A stretch of DNA of 8,258 nucleotides from Bacteroidales bacterium. Lineage in GTDB: Bacteria > Bacteroidota > Bacteroidia > Bacteroidales > UBA7960. Every line of letters begins with the position of its first letter. Within the stretch, counting starts at the first letter, position 1. The position numbers and the translations under genes are program-made. The stretch is from contig SLOR01000070.1 of NCBI GenBank assembly GCA_007132395.1, positions 1 through 8,258 on the forward strand, written 5' to 3'. Positions 1 through 6,521 of the stretch are shown piece after piece. The notes beneath the pieces are model-generated. The model was not told where the DNA came from. It saw only the letters and a program-made list of their open reading frames with translations, and did no database searches.

Positions 1-29
1 GAAATTGTTGAATTAAAAATCAGAGAGTT

Positions 30-467
30 ATGGCTGGAGTAAACAAGGTGATTTTGATTGGAAACCTCGGGAAAGATCCCGAAATTAGAAACCTGGAAAG
101 CGGTGCCAAAGTGGCCAACTTTCCTATTGCCACTACCGAGTTTTATAAAGGGAAAGATGGCAACAGGGTAGAACAAACCGAGTGGCACAATATAGTGCTG
201 TGGAACAACCTTGCCGAACTGGCAGAGAAATACCTGAAAAAAGGAAACTCCGTTTACATTGAGGGAAGAATACGTACCCGCTCATGGGACGACAAAGACG
301 GAGTGAAAAGATATACCACCGAAATCATGGGCAACCAGATGACTTTCCTGGGCGGGCCCAAGGAAAGTGGAGGTGATGGTTCACAAAGAGATGGTGGTGG
401 GCAACAGCAGCCCGATACTTCGCCGGAAACCATGGAGGAAGGCGGCGACAGCGATCTGCCGTTCTAA
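30..467 (+). CDS. ssb: Single-stranded DNA-binding protein (SSB)
   Basis: Binds and protects single-stranded DNA during replication, recombination and repair, and recruits partner proteins through its C-terminal tip. The 145-residue protein starts MAGVNKVILIGNLGKDPEI, the classic start of bacterial SSB. The OB fold covers about residues 1-108, with the conserved stretch TEWHNIVLWNNLAELAEKYL (about 50-69) and the following GNSVYIEGRIRTRSW (72-86). A short Gly/Gln/Asp-rich disordered linker (about 109-137) leads to the acidic tip DSDLPF (140-145), the form that docks SSB partner proteins. It is shorter than E. coli SSB (178 residues) because the linker is short. The ATG at position 30 follows a purine-rich GAGAG and gives the expected N-terminus. 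In many Bacteroidota ssb is followed by gldE (from memory), but here a convergent gene follows. Identification is firm. Confidence 0.97.
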   Translation: MAGVNKVILIGNLGKDPEIRNLESGAKVANFPIATTEFYKGKDGNRVEQTEWHNIVLWNNLAELAEKYLKKGNSVYIEGRIRTRSWDDKDGVKRYTTEIMGNQMTFLGGPKESGGDGSQRDGGGQQQPDTSPETMEEGGDSDLPF

Positions 468-480
468 AGCACTTTGCAAT

Positions 481-526
481 AATAAGAAAAGCCGGAAGTT
501 CATCAGAGCTTCCGGCTTTTCTTATT
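481..526. terminator. Bidirectional intrinsic terminator between ssb and the thioesterase gene
   Basis: Perfect 18-bp inverted repeat: AATAAGAAAAGCCGGAAG at 481-498 pairs with its exact complement at 509-526 around a 10-base loop. The G/C-rich core GCCGGAAG is flanked by an A tract on the left and TTTTCTTATT on the right, so each strand reads hairpin followed by T-rich sequence. It starts 14 bases after the ssb stop and ends 9 bases before the stop of the minus-strand thioesterase gene, so it can end transcription from both sides. Confidence 0.9.
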
Positions 527-534
527 GAACACCT

Positions 535-942
535 CTATGCTTCCGGAGGAAGAAAGAGGTTTCTTACCTCATCTGTTATGCGTGCAGGGCGATGGGTGTC
601 GGCCTGCACCATGGCCCAGGTGGTTTGCGACTCCACCAGCAGGCGCATATCTTCCTTTCGGAAAATCTGAACCAGCCTTACCGAGCTTACTCCGCGGGCA
701 TTCAGCACGCGGGTGCTTACCAACAGTTCGTCGCCCAGCTTTGCCGGATGCTTGTAATCAATCTCATGGCGAACAATAAACCATACAAATGTTTTTTTTA
801 TTTCTTCAGATGCTACACTGTTCCAGTGGCTCACAGCAGCATCCTGTATCCACTGTACGTACACAACATTGTTTACGTGATTGAGTTCGTCAATGTCGTG
901 GGCTTGTACTTTCTGGGTATAGGAGTGAGTGAGTTCGCTCAT
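535..942 (-). CDS. Acyl-CoA thioesterase, 4HBT/hotdog fold (YbgC/FadM-like)
   Basis: Predicted cytoplasmic thioesterase that hydrolyses acyl-CoA or a related acyl thioester; the exact substrate cannot be read from the sequence. The 135 residues fit a single hotdog domain. The diagnostic segment is HDIDELNHVNNVVYVQWIQDA (about residues 15-35), which matches the family pattern D-x-D-x-x-x-H-V-N-N-x-x-Y of YbgC/FadM-like enzymes. D18 is the likely catalytic-position acid, and HVNN leads into the central hotdog helix. The following strands (IVRHEIDYKHPAKLGDELLV, about 56-75) also fit: the 'P-A-x-x-G-D' turn is common in this family. The start is 11 bases downstream of the stop of the upstream membrane-protein gene, so the two are probably co-transcribed. 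I see no membrane segment or signal peptide. Family assignment is strong, gene name and substrate unknown. Confidence 0.88.
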   Translation of the reverse strand: MSELTHSYTQKVQAHDIDELNHVNNVVYVQWIQDAAVSHWNSVASEEIKKTFVWFIVRHEIDYKHPAKLGDELLVSTRVLNARGVSSVRLVQIFRKEDMRLLVESQTTWAMVQADTHRPARITDEVRNLFLPPEA

Positions 943-953
943 GGGTTTGTTAA

Positions 954-2492
954 TTAAAAGATGAGTGCATAGGTAACACCTATTACGCCAATGGCCGCCA
1001 GGGTAAAAACTATCTTTCGGGGCATTACGCCGTTGTTTTCAGCGGTTTTTCCAAAAATCCCGAATACCAGGGGGTGTACAAGGAAGGGCATGGCAAAAAC
1101 AAAGGCAATGAGTCCTGCAGCCTGCTCACCAAACATGCCACCCTGTATGGCGGCAAAAAGTCCGAAGTGTGAAATGGCAGAAGCATTGGCCATTACCGAA
1201 TCATTGAGCCCCATGCCTCCCAGGTTCAGAATCAGCAAACCTCCGAAAACGGCCACCAACTGCCAGCCCAATGAGAAGAGCATTAAGCCCCTGATTTCTT
1301 TGGAGTCCTTGTTGTTGGCGGTCCTTAGGGTGCGTATGGCCAGCCAGGTGAAGAATAAACCGGCCGCTACAATCATTAGTGTATAAGGAATGAGCAATTT
1401 GCCTGTTGTGGCACTGGCTGCCAGTACAGAGAATACGAAAATGTGACCGATAAAGGGAACATTAATCATAATGGGCGCCCTTACCTGTGCTTCAGGACCT
1501 AAATCGCCCGCGGTACATGCTCCCGTAAGACCGGAGTGCGAAAGTGAACCCGCCATTCCCGGTGCCAGGTTTCGGATGTTGTTGGATTTGGCAAACAGAA
1601 TGAGAATGGTTAATCCTCCAAACATCCACAGCAACTGACCAAAGAATCCGAATGATAGTACGGAAGTCATTCCGGTAAGAGAAAAGGCTTCGGCAATGCG
1701 CGAACCGCCCACCATGAAGTTAGCTGCCAGTACCACGGGAATCCCTGCAAAGAGCAGCGAGCGAATGGTGGGGCCAAACTTCCAGCGTGAAAAAATCATT
1801 CCCATTGTTACTGAAAGAATCATGGCGAAGAAAATTTCCGGCAAGGCAATGGTAGGTCTTATCCATTTGGCAATATGCCACGAAAGTACAAGTATGCCCA
1901 GTATCATGCCCGTTTCTATGATTCCTTTGCGGATGTAAACCGGCTTATTGGTGATTTTGGCGCGGTAGTCAATCAGAATGATTGATCCTACAAGCCCCAG
2001 GTAGCCAAGCAGCGGGTAAAAGCTGTCAAGGGGTTCATTATTGTTATATCCGATAATTACCCTTTTCATGGATTCAATACCGATAAGCACGAAGAAAGCA
2101 CGAATCAGAAACATGAACTGGGTAAACTTGGTTCCCAGGAACATTTCTTCATCCGAAGGCACTACAATGTCTTTTTTGTCAATTTCCTGGTTGGAAATGA
2201 TTTTCTTGATTTCCTGTCCTCCCACAAAAAAGGAGGCGATGAGTGCAGTAATGGTAACCTTGCTTGTGAAATCCACGATGGGGAATTCACTCAAACCGGG
2301 AGTTCCCATGCCTGTGCTAACCAGCACGTATCCCATCAGAAGCCCGAAAACCACGATGATAAGAATGGGAGAGTAGCGGGTACCTGCCACAAAAGTGCGC
2401 GATACAAGCACCATGGAGATAACCAGCAGGAAGGTTAACCAAAACTGGTTAAGGATGTGGGCGTTAGCCATTTGATCTGTAAAGTATTCCAT
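954..2492 (-). CDS. Polytopic inner-membrane protein of unknown function, possible transporter with internal repeats
   Basis: I do not recognise a named family with certainty. The 512-residue protein is strongly hydrophobic with roughly 11-13 membrane segments (by eye about 15-33, 40-60, 77-92, 122-140, 157-175, 190-206, 217-234, 245-262, 276-300, 343-360, 366-386, 404-424, 458-480, 493-511). One hydrophilic loop, about 93-119, is rich in Lys, Asp and Glu. Two sets of internal repeats are visible. The segments ending FFVGGQEI (88-95) and FMVGGSRI (259-266) resemble each other. The C-terminal part holds two copies of a unit of about 105 residues (282-388 and 405-512), marked by FGGLTILIL/FGGLLILNL and SHSGL/SHFGL followed by a PF-x-x-H-x-x-VF motif. 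Such duplication is typical of secondary transporters. The first repeat recalls the Na+/glutamate symporter (GltS) layout, but this is only a resemblance. ATG at 2492 was chosen; Met8 is a possible alternative start. The downstream thioesterase gene lies 11 bases away, so they probably share a transcript. Confidence 0.8.
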   Translation of the reverse strand: MEYFTDQMANAHILNQFWLTFLLVISMVLVSRTFVAGTRYSPILIIVVFGLLMGYVLVSTGMGTPGLSEFPIVDFTSKVTITALIASFFVGGQEIKKIISNQEIDKKDIVVPSDEEMFLGTKFTQFMFLIRAFFVLIGIESMKRVIIGYNNNEPLDSFYPLLGYLGLVGSIILIDYRAKITNKPVYIRKGIIETGMILGILVLSWHIAKWIRPTIALPEIFFAMILSVTMGMIFSRWKFGPTIRSLLFAGIPVVLAANFMVGGSRIAEAFSLTGMTSVLSFGFFGQLLWMFGGLTILILFAKSNNIRNLAPGMAGSLSHSGLTGACTAGDLGPEAQVRAPIMINVPFIGHIFVFSVLAASATTGKLLIPYTLMIVAAGLFFTWLAIRTLRTANNKDSKEIRGLMLFSLGWQLVAVFGGLLILNLGGMGLNDSVMANASAISHFGLFAAIQGGMFGEQAAGLIAFVFAMPFLVHPLVFGIFGKTAENNGVMPRKIVFTLAAIGVIGVTYALIF

Positions 2493-2649
2493 TTTCAGGG
2501 AGTTAGGGTGTATTGTTTCGTTTGATATTATGATAATTCGCTATAGGCGCTGCAATAAAAATAAGCCTTTAGGGTTGCCAAAAGGCAATCGGACAAATCC
2601 GGGGCAAAAATAATTTTTTTTTGTCGTTTTCCGGCCTCAAATCGCACCC

Positions 2650-2671
2650 TTTCACAAAGCTTTTTGTGAAA
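2650..2671. repeat. Perfect inverted repeat in the divergent spacer
   Basis: TTTCACAAA (2650-2658) and TTTGTGAAA (2663-2671) are exact complements around the 4-base GCTT. It could be a regulator-binding palindrome, or a hairpin in a leader RNA of the minus-strand unit. It lies about 160 bases upstream of that unit's start codon and about 320 bases upstream of the ABC operon. It is not followed by a T run on either strand, so a terminator is unlikely. Confidence 0.5.
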
Positions 2672-2905
2672 AGGTTCAAGTACTGACTATCAAAATAGCA
2701 GGGCCTTATCAATATTTGTGTGCTTTTTTGAGGCATCAGTAATGATTTTTTCTCTTTACAACTTCTTTTACCCTCGTATGTAACATAATAGCAAAAGGTC
2801 ACGTCTTATTTTGTAATTACCTTGATTTCTGCAAAGGCAACTGTACGCTCATGAACATTTTTTGTGCGTAGCTGAACAATCTGAATCCCGTGTTTTCACC
2901 CCTTT

Positions 2906-2923
2906 GTGATTATTAAAAATCAC
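2906..2923. promoter_or_regulatory. Candidate operator (inverted repeat) upstream of the ABC operon
   Basis: GTGATT (2906-2911) and AATCAC (2918-2923) form a 6-bp inverted repeat around ATTAAA, 70 bases before the ATPase start codon. The half-site TGTGA at 2905-2909 is like those of Crp/Fnr-family regulators, but the spacing to TCAC (10 bases) is wider than the usual 6. The position suits a regulator of the exporter operon, yet a short A/T-rich palindrome like this can occur by chance. Confidence 0.25.
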
Positions 2924-2992
2924 GTTATCAGTGTTTTGCAGTGTTTGGTTTAATAATGGGTATTTGGAATTTGCAACTAAAACATCTTTAGC

Positions 2993-3715
2993 ATGATTAC
3001 TTTGAAAAACATACATAAGTCTTATACCGTGGGGTTAAACTCCCTTCACGTATTAAAAGGTCTTGATCTGGAAATTCCCAAAGGTGAACTGGTTTCCATC
3101 ATGGGAAGTTCCGGTTCCGGGAAATCCACCCTGCTTAATATCCTGGGAATTCTTGACAACCATGATGAAGGTGAATATTTCCTTGATGGCAGAAAAATTG
3201 ACAAACTTTCGGAAACCAAAGCAGCACTTTTGCGCAATGAATATATCGGCTTTGTTTTCCAGTCATTTAATCTTATTTCCTTTAAGAATGCCATGGAAAA
3301 TGTTGCTTTGCCGCTGTATTACAAAAATGTAAGCCGCAAAAAGCGCAACAAGATTGCACTGGAGTACTTGGATAAAGTGGGTTTGAAGGAATGGGCCGAG
3401 CATATGCCCAATGAGCTTTCCGGAGGGCAGAAACAAAGGATTGCCATAGCCCGGTCGCTTATCGCCAATCCCAAAATCATCCTTGCTGACGAACCCACTG
3501 GTGCCTTGGACAGTACAACTTCCTATGAGGTCATGGATATCCTCAAACAGATTAACAAGGAGGGAATTACCGTGATAATCGTTACCCACGAAACCGATAT
3601 TGCACGCATGACTAAAAGGGTTATAAAACTCAAAGATGGTATCATAGAAGCAGACTATATCCCTGAGCCATTTGTGCATGCCAACGATGGCCTGCTGGTT
3701 GAAGGAGTGCGTTAA
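2993..3715 (+). CDS. ABC transporter ATP-binding protein, MacB/LolD type
   Basis: Cytoplasmic ATPase that powers the exporter formed with the two permeases and the adaptor encoded downstream. All ABC motifs are present in the 240 residues: Walker A GSSGSGKST (38-46), Q-loop glutamine Q90 in FVFQSFNL, signature LSGGQ (142-146), Walker B IILADEP (162-168) with catalytic E167, D-loop ALD (171-173) and switch H199 in VTHE. The wording FVFQSFNLI and LADEPTGALD is typical of the MacB/LolD/FtsE class that works with FtsX-type permeases. A tail of about 40 residues follows the H-loop (ending LLVEGVR), slightly longer than in minimal LolD proteins. It is the first gene of the operon; the first permease begins 73 bases later. 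Without the adaptor gene next door, LolD would be an alternative; the adaptor favours a MacAB or YknXYZ-like role. Confidence 0.95.
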   Translation: MITLKNIHKSYTVGLNSLHVLKGLDLEIPKGELVSIMGSSGSGKSTLLNILGILDNHDEGEYFLDGRKIDKLSETKAALLRNEYIGFVFQSFNLISFKNAMENVALPLYYKNVSRKKRNKIALEYLDKVGLKEWAEHMPNELSGGQKQRIAIARSLIANPKIILADEPTGALDSTTSYEVMDILKQINKEGITVIIVTHETDIARMTKRVIKLKDGIIEADYIPEPFVHANDGLLVEGVR

Positions 3716-3788
3716 AGTGTAATTGTGTTGCGGGGAAATTGCCTGTTACCATTAAATTCTTCCACAAATAAAACAGAAACCCGGAGAG

Positions 3789-5024
3789 ATGTTCGATATA
3801 GATAAATGGCAGGAGATACTTGCCACCATAAGAAAAAATAAATTGCGTACCATGCTTACGGGCTTTAGTGTGGCCTGGGGGATTTTTATGCTCATAATCC
3901 TGCTGGGTTCGGGCAAAGGCCTTCAAAATGGCTTTGAGAATCAGTTTGCCGGATCGGCCAAAAATTCATTATGGATATGGTCAGGGCGCACCTCGGTGGC
4001 CCACAAGGGCATGAACCCCGGAAGGCATATTCGTTTTTCCAACGATGATTACGAAAACCTGAAAAACAATACTCCCGAAAGAGAGCTCATTTCCGGACGT
4101 TTCAATATCAGCTGGGGCAACCAGGTTACCTATAAGAACGAAATACACTCTTTTGCTATCCGCAATGTACACCCCGATTTCCGCTATATAGAAAATCTTG
4201 AAATTACAGAAGGCAGATTTGTTAACCAGATTGATATGGACGAAAAGCGCAAGGTGGTGGTAATAAGTACCCTGGTGCGCGATTTAATTTTCAAACAAGA
4301 GGCAACAGAAGCAATTGGGAAATACCTTTTGCTTAATGGCATTCCTTTCAGGGTGGTGGGCTTCTTTGAAGATGAAAGCCAGAATCAGAATAATATGCGA
4401 CTGGTGTACGTGCCATTGACCACAGCACAGATTGTCTTTTCCGGCGGGAACCGACTGCATGAAATTGCCATGACCATCGATGTTAACACCATTGAAGAGG
4501 CAAGAGAGGCAGAAAAGAATATCCGAAACCGCCTGGCCGCGGTGCATAATTTCAGTGAAGACGACAGAAGAGCCGTTGGCATTTACAACAATTTTGAAAG
4601 TTACATGCAGGTGCAGAGCGTGTTTCTGGGTATCCGGCTTTTCGTGTGGATTATTGGTATCGGCACCATTATCGCCGGCATCGTGGGTGTGAGTAATATC
4701 ATGATTATCGTGGTAAAAGAGCGCACCAAGGAAATAGGCATTCGAAAAGCGTTGGGTGCTACACCACTGTCGGTGGTTTCGCTGGTGCTGTTCGAATCAG
4801 TACTCATTACCACTTTCGCCGGATATATCGGACTGGTGTTGGGCGTGGGTTTGCTGGAATTGATGTCGGGAATTCACTCCGACTTTTTCTCCAACCCTTC
4901 CGCCGATTTCGGTATTGCTGTGAGTGCCACCGTGCTTTTGATTGTGGCAGGTGCCCTTGCTGGTTTTGTGCCGGCACAAAGGGCTGCACGTATTAAACCT
5001 ATCGATGCATTGCGCGATGAATAG
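3789..5024 (+). CDS. ABC transporter permease, MacB/FtsX type (first copy)
   Basis: Inner-membrane subunit of a MacB-like exporter that transmits ATP-driven motion to the periplasmic side. The 411 residues show the standard layout: a short cytoplasmic helix (MFDIDKWQEILATIRKNKLR, 1-20), TM1 (about 21-42), a large periplasmic core domain (about 43-280), then TM2 (about 285-309), TM3 (330-357) and TM4 (376-396). The signature cytoplasmic loop KERTKEIGIRKALGATP (310-326) between TM2 and TM3 contacts the ATPase. The C-terminus PAQRAARIKPIDALRDE is the usual FtsX-family end. Unlike E. coli MacB there is no fused ATPase; that is the separate gene just upstream. GGAGAG sits directly before the ATG, too close to be an ordinary Shine-Dalgarno. 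The next gene is a clear paralogue, so the membrane part may be a heterodimer. Confidence 0.94.
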   Translation: MFDIDKWQEILATIRKNKLRTMLTGFSVAWGIFMLIILLGSGKGLQNGFENQFAGSAKNSLWIWSGRTSVAHKGMNPGRHIRFSNDDYENLKNNTPERELISGRFNISWGNQVTYKNEIHSFAIRNVHPDFRYIENLEITEGRFVNQIDMDEKRKVVVISTLVRDLIFKQEATEAIGKYLLLNGIPFRVVGFFEDESQNQNNMRLVYVPLTTAQIVFSGGNRLHEIAMTIDVNTIEEAREAEKNIRNRLAAVHNFSEDDRRAVGIYNNFESYMQVQSVFLGIRLFVWIIGIGTIIAGIVGVSNIMIIVVKERTKEIGIRKALGATPLSVVSLVLFESVLITTFAGYIGLVLGVGLLELMSGIHSDFFSNPSADFGIAVSATVLLIVAGALAGFVPAQRAARIKPIDALRDE

Positions 5025-5110
5025 AGATTAAGGTTAAGGCTGAGCGGAGCGAAGTCCCGAGAGCAGAGCGATTCGGGCTTAAGGATGAGGCTTAGGCTGC
5101 TTGCAGCAGA
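5025..5110. repeat. Repeat-like intergenic element between the two permease genes
   Basis: The 126-base gap between the permeases contains a G/C-richer patch unlike the other gaps. TTAAGGTTAAGGCTGAG, GGGCTTAAGGATGAGG and CTTAGGCT share degenerate TTAAGG/GAGGCT words about 7 bases long. Inside is an inverted repeat, CCCGA (5056-5060) with TCGGG (5073-5077), extended outward by AAG (5052-5054) and CTT (5078-5080). A second small palindrome, GCTGC-TT-GCAGC, lies at 5096-5107. CTGAGCGGAGCGAAGTC resembles the TGAGCGnAGTCGAA words that recur between genes in many Bacteroidota genomes (recalled, not searched). It is probably a dispersed intergenic repeat, and might also form a processing or attenuating hairpin within the operon. 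Confidence 0.5.
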
Positions 5111-5150
5111 TTAATACAGTTTAGTAAGAAACCATAGATAACAAGATACG

Positions 5151-6419
5151 ATGTTCGATTTAGATAAATGGCAGGAAATTTTTGCTGCCCTTCGCAAAAA
5201 CAAAATGCGCACCTTCCTTACCGCCTTTGGGGTGTTCTGGGGGATATTCATGCTCATTATCATGCTGGGCTCAGGGAGAGGGCTGCAGAATGCGGTTTTT
5301 GAAAACATGAAAGATTTTGCCACCAACAGTATTTTCGTCTGGTCCCAGCCAACCAGTGAACCTTATGCCGGTTTTCCCCGTGGCAGGAGGTTTAATTTTC
5401 GCAATGATGATATTGCAGCTTTACGCAATAATATTCCTGAAATCGAAATTATTGCACCACGTCTACAGGGTGGTGGTGGCAGTGCCTCGGTGGATAATGT
5501 GGTGAGAGGATTACAGTCAGGAGCATTTACCGTAAACGGCGACTATCCGGAGTGGAACCTTATCGATCCGGTACGCATGCGCGAAGGTCGGTTTCTAAAT
5601 GTTATTGATGTGGAGCAATCCAGGAAGGTAGCTGTAATAGGCGATATGGTTAAAGAAGCCCTTTTTGAAGATGATGAAGACCCCGTTGGGGAATACATAA
5701 GGATAAACGGGATTTACTTCCAGGTGGTGGGTGTGTTTTCTCCACTCAATAGTAATATGAGTTTTGGTGGCGATAAAGCTCAAAGTATTTTTATTCCCTT
5801 ATCCACCCTGCAGCGCACCTACAACTACGGTGATATCGTGGGATGGTTTGCCTTTACCATAAAGAAAAATGCTGATGCCGCCGTGGTAGATCAAAAAATC
5901 AAGGATTTATTGAAGGCAAGACACAGGGTGGCTCCCCACGATCAGCAAGCCATTACCGGGTTTAACCTCGAAAGGGAGTTTAAAAAAATTTCCGGACTTT
6001 TTACCGGCATTGATATTCTGGTATGGATAGTGGGTATCGGAACCCTTCTTGCCGGGGTAATTGGTATCAGTAATATAATGCTCATCGTGGTAAAGGAGCG
6101 TACAAAGGAAATTGGTATTCAGAGAGCCTTGGGTGCCACTCCCTTAAAGATTATCAGTCAGATTATTACCGAGTCGGTATTCCTTACAACTGTGGCAGGT
6201 TACTTTGGGCTGGTGCTGGCAGTATTTTTACTGGAGGTAGTTAACAAAGCCTTGTCGGCCAACGGTTCGGAGAATATGATATTCCGGAATCCCGGAGTGG
6301 ATTTTAATATTGCCATGGCCGCACTGGCAATTCTAATCGTGTCGGGTGCATTGGCCGGACTCATGCCAGCAAAACGTGCCGTTAGCATTAAACCCATCGA
6401 CGCACTGAGAGATGAATAA
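5151..6419 (+). CDS. ABC transporter permease, MacB/FtsX type (second copy)
   Basis: Paralogue of the preceding permease with the same topology in 422 residues. It has an N-terminal amphipathic segment (MFDLDKWQEIFAALRKNKMR), TM1 (about 21-42), a periplasmic core (about 43-284), and TM2 (about 289-313). The ATPase-contact loop KERTKEIGIQRALGATP (315-331) follows, then TM3 (335-362), TM4 (385-404) and the end IKPIDALRDE. The two proteins are nearly identical at the start, around TM1, in the TM2 loop and at the C-terminus. The periplasmic core has diverged: this copy has a Gly-rich patch (QGGGGSAS, 106-113) and a longer stretch before TM4 (ALSANGSENMIFRNPGVDF). That pattern suggests tandem duplication, with both subunits sharing one ATPase and the core diversified for substrate or adaptor contact. 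Its start has no Shine-Dalgarno sequence. Confidence 0.94.
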   Translation: MFDLDKWQEIFAALRKNKMRTFLTAFGVFWGIFMLIIMLGSGRGLQNAVFENMKDFATNSIFVWSQPTSEPYAGFPRGRRFNFRNDDIAALRNNIPEIEIIAPRLQGGGGSASVDNVVRGLQSGAFTVNGDYPEWNLIDPVRMREGRFLNVIDVEQSRKVAVIGDMVKEALFEDDEDPVGEYIRINGIYFQVVGVFSPLNSNMSFGGDKAQSIFIPLSTLQRTYNYGDIVGWFAFTIKKNADAAVVDQKIKDLLKARHRVAPHDQQAITGFNLEREFKKISGLFTGIDILVWIVGIGTLLAGVIGISNIMLIVVKERTKEIGIQRALGATPLKIISQIITESVFLTTVAGYFGLVLAVFLLEVVNKALSANGSENMIFRNPGVDFNIAMAALAILIVSGALAGLMPAKRAVSIKPIDALRDE

Positions 6420-6441
6420 TTATATTCAAAACAATACACTG

Positions 6442-6473
6442 TTTGCCTTCTTAATCAAAGCAGAATATTTAAG
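6442..6473 (+). promoter_or_regulatory. Weak candidate internal promoter before the adaptor gene
   Basis: TTTG at 6442-6445 is followed, after 20 bases, by TATTTAAG at 6466-6473. The spacing fits the Bacteroidota -33 TTTG / -7 TAnnTTTG pattern, but the second box has two mismatches. It lies in the 102-base A/T-rich gap before the adaptor gene, so a chance match is quite possible. Confidence 0.2.
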
Positions 6474-6521
6474 AACCGCAGAAAAGAAAATAAAAGACAA
6501 AACCATAAAAAATCTACTATC

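Larger units (their letters stand above)
2493..2992. other. Divergent intergenic region, no gene seen
   Basis: This 500-base A/T-rich spacer separates the minus-strand membrane-protein unit from the plus-strand ABC operon and must carry both promoters. No RNA gene or convincing protein gene is visible. It holds small inverted repeats at 2575-2588, 2650-2671 and 2906-2923. Upstream of the ATPase gene there are TTTG boxes (2935-2938, 2944-2947) and a TATTTG at 2961-2966. These loosely recall the Bacteroidota -33 TTTG / -7 TAnnTTTG promoter, but no pair has both a good match and the usual 19-21 base spacing, so I call no promoter. There is no Shine-Dalgarno sequence before the ATG at 2993, which is normal for this phylum. 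Confidence 0.6.

Noticed and set aside
592..957. Plus-strand open frame opposite the thioesterase gene
   Set aside because: The minus-strand frame carries the clear HVNN hotdog signature; this one has no family-like features.
2650..2671. Perfect palindrome read as a terminator
   Set aside because: The stem is A/T-rich, no T run follows on either strand, and it is about 160 bases upstream of the nearest start codon rather than just after a gene.
2569..2802. Minus-strand open frame of 77 codons in the divergent spacer
   Set aside because: The predicted peptide is Lys/Cys/Phe-rich with no recognisable motif, spans A/T-rich low-complexity sequence and has no convincing start context. It is probably chance, though a small unknown gene cannot be fully excluded.
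5052..5080. CCCGA/TCGGG hairpin as a terminator within the operon
   Set aside because: The core stem is only 5 bp (a few more with a bulge), the loop is 12 bases, and no T run follows, so it does not look like an intrinsic terminator.
5025..5150. CRISPR array or tRNA in the permease gap
   Set aside because: The repeated words are short and degenerate, with no regular spacers, and there is no cloverleaf or T-loop GGTTCGA-type motif.
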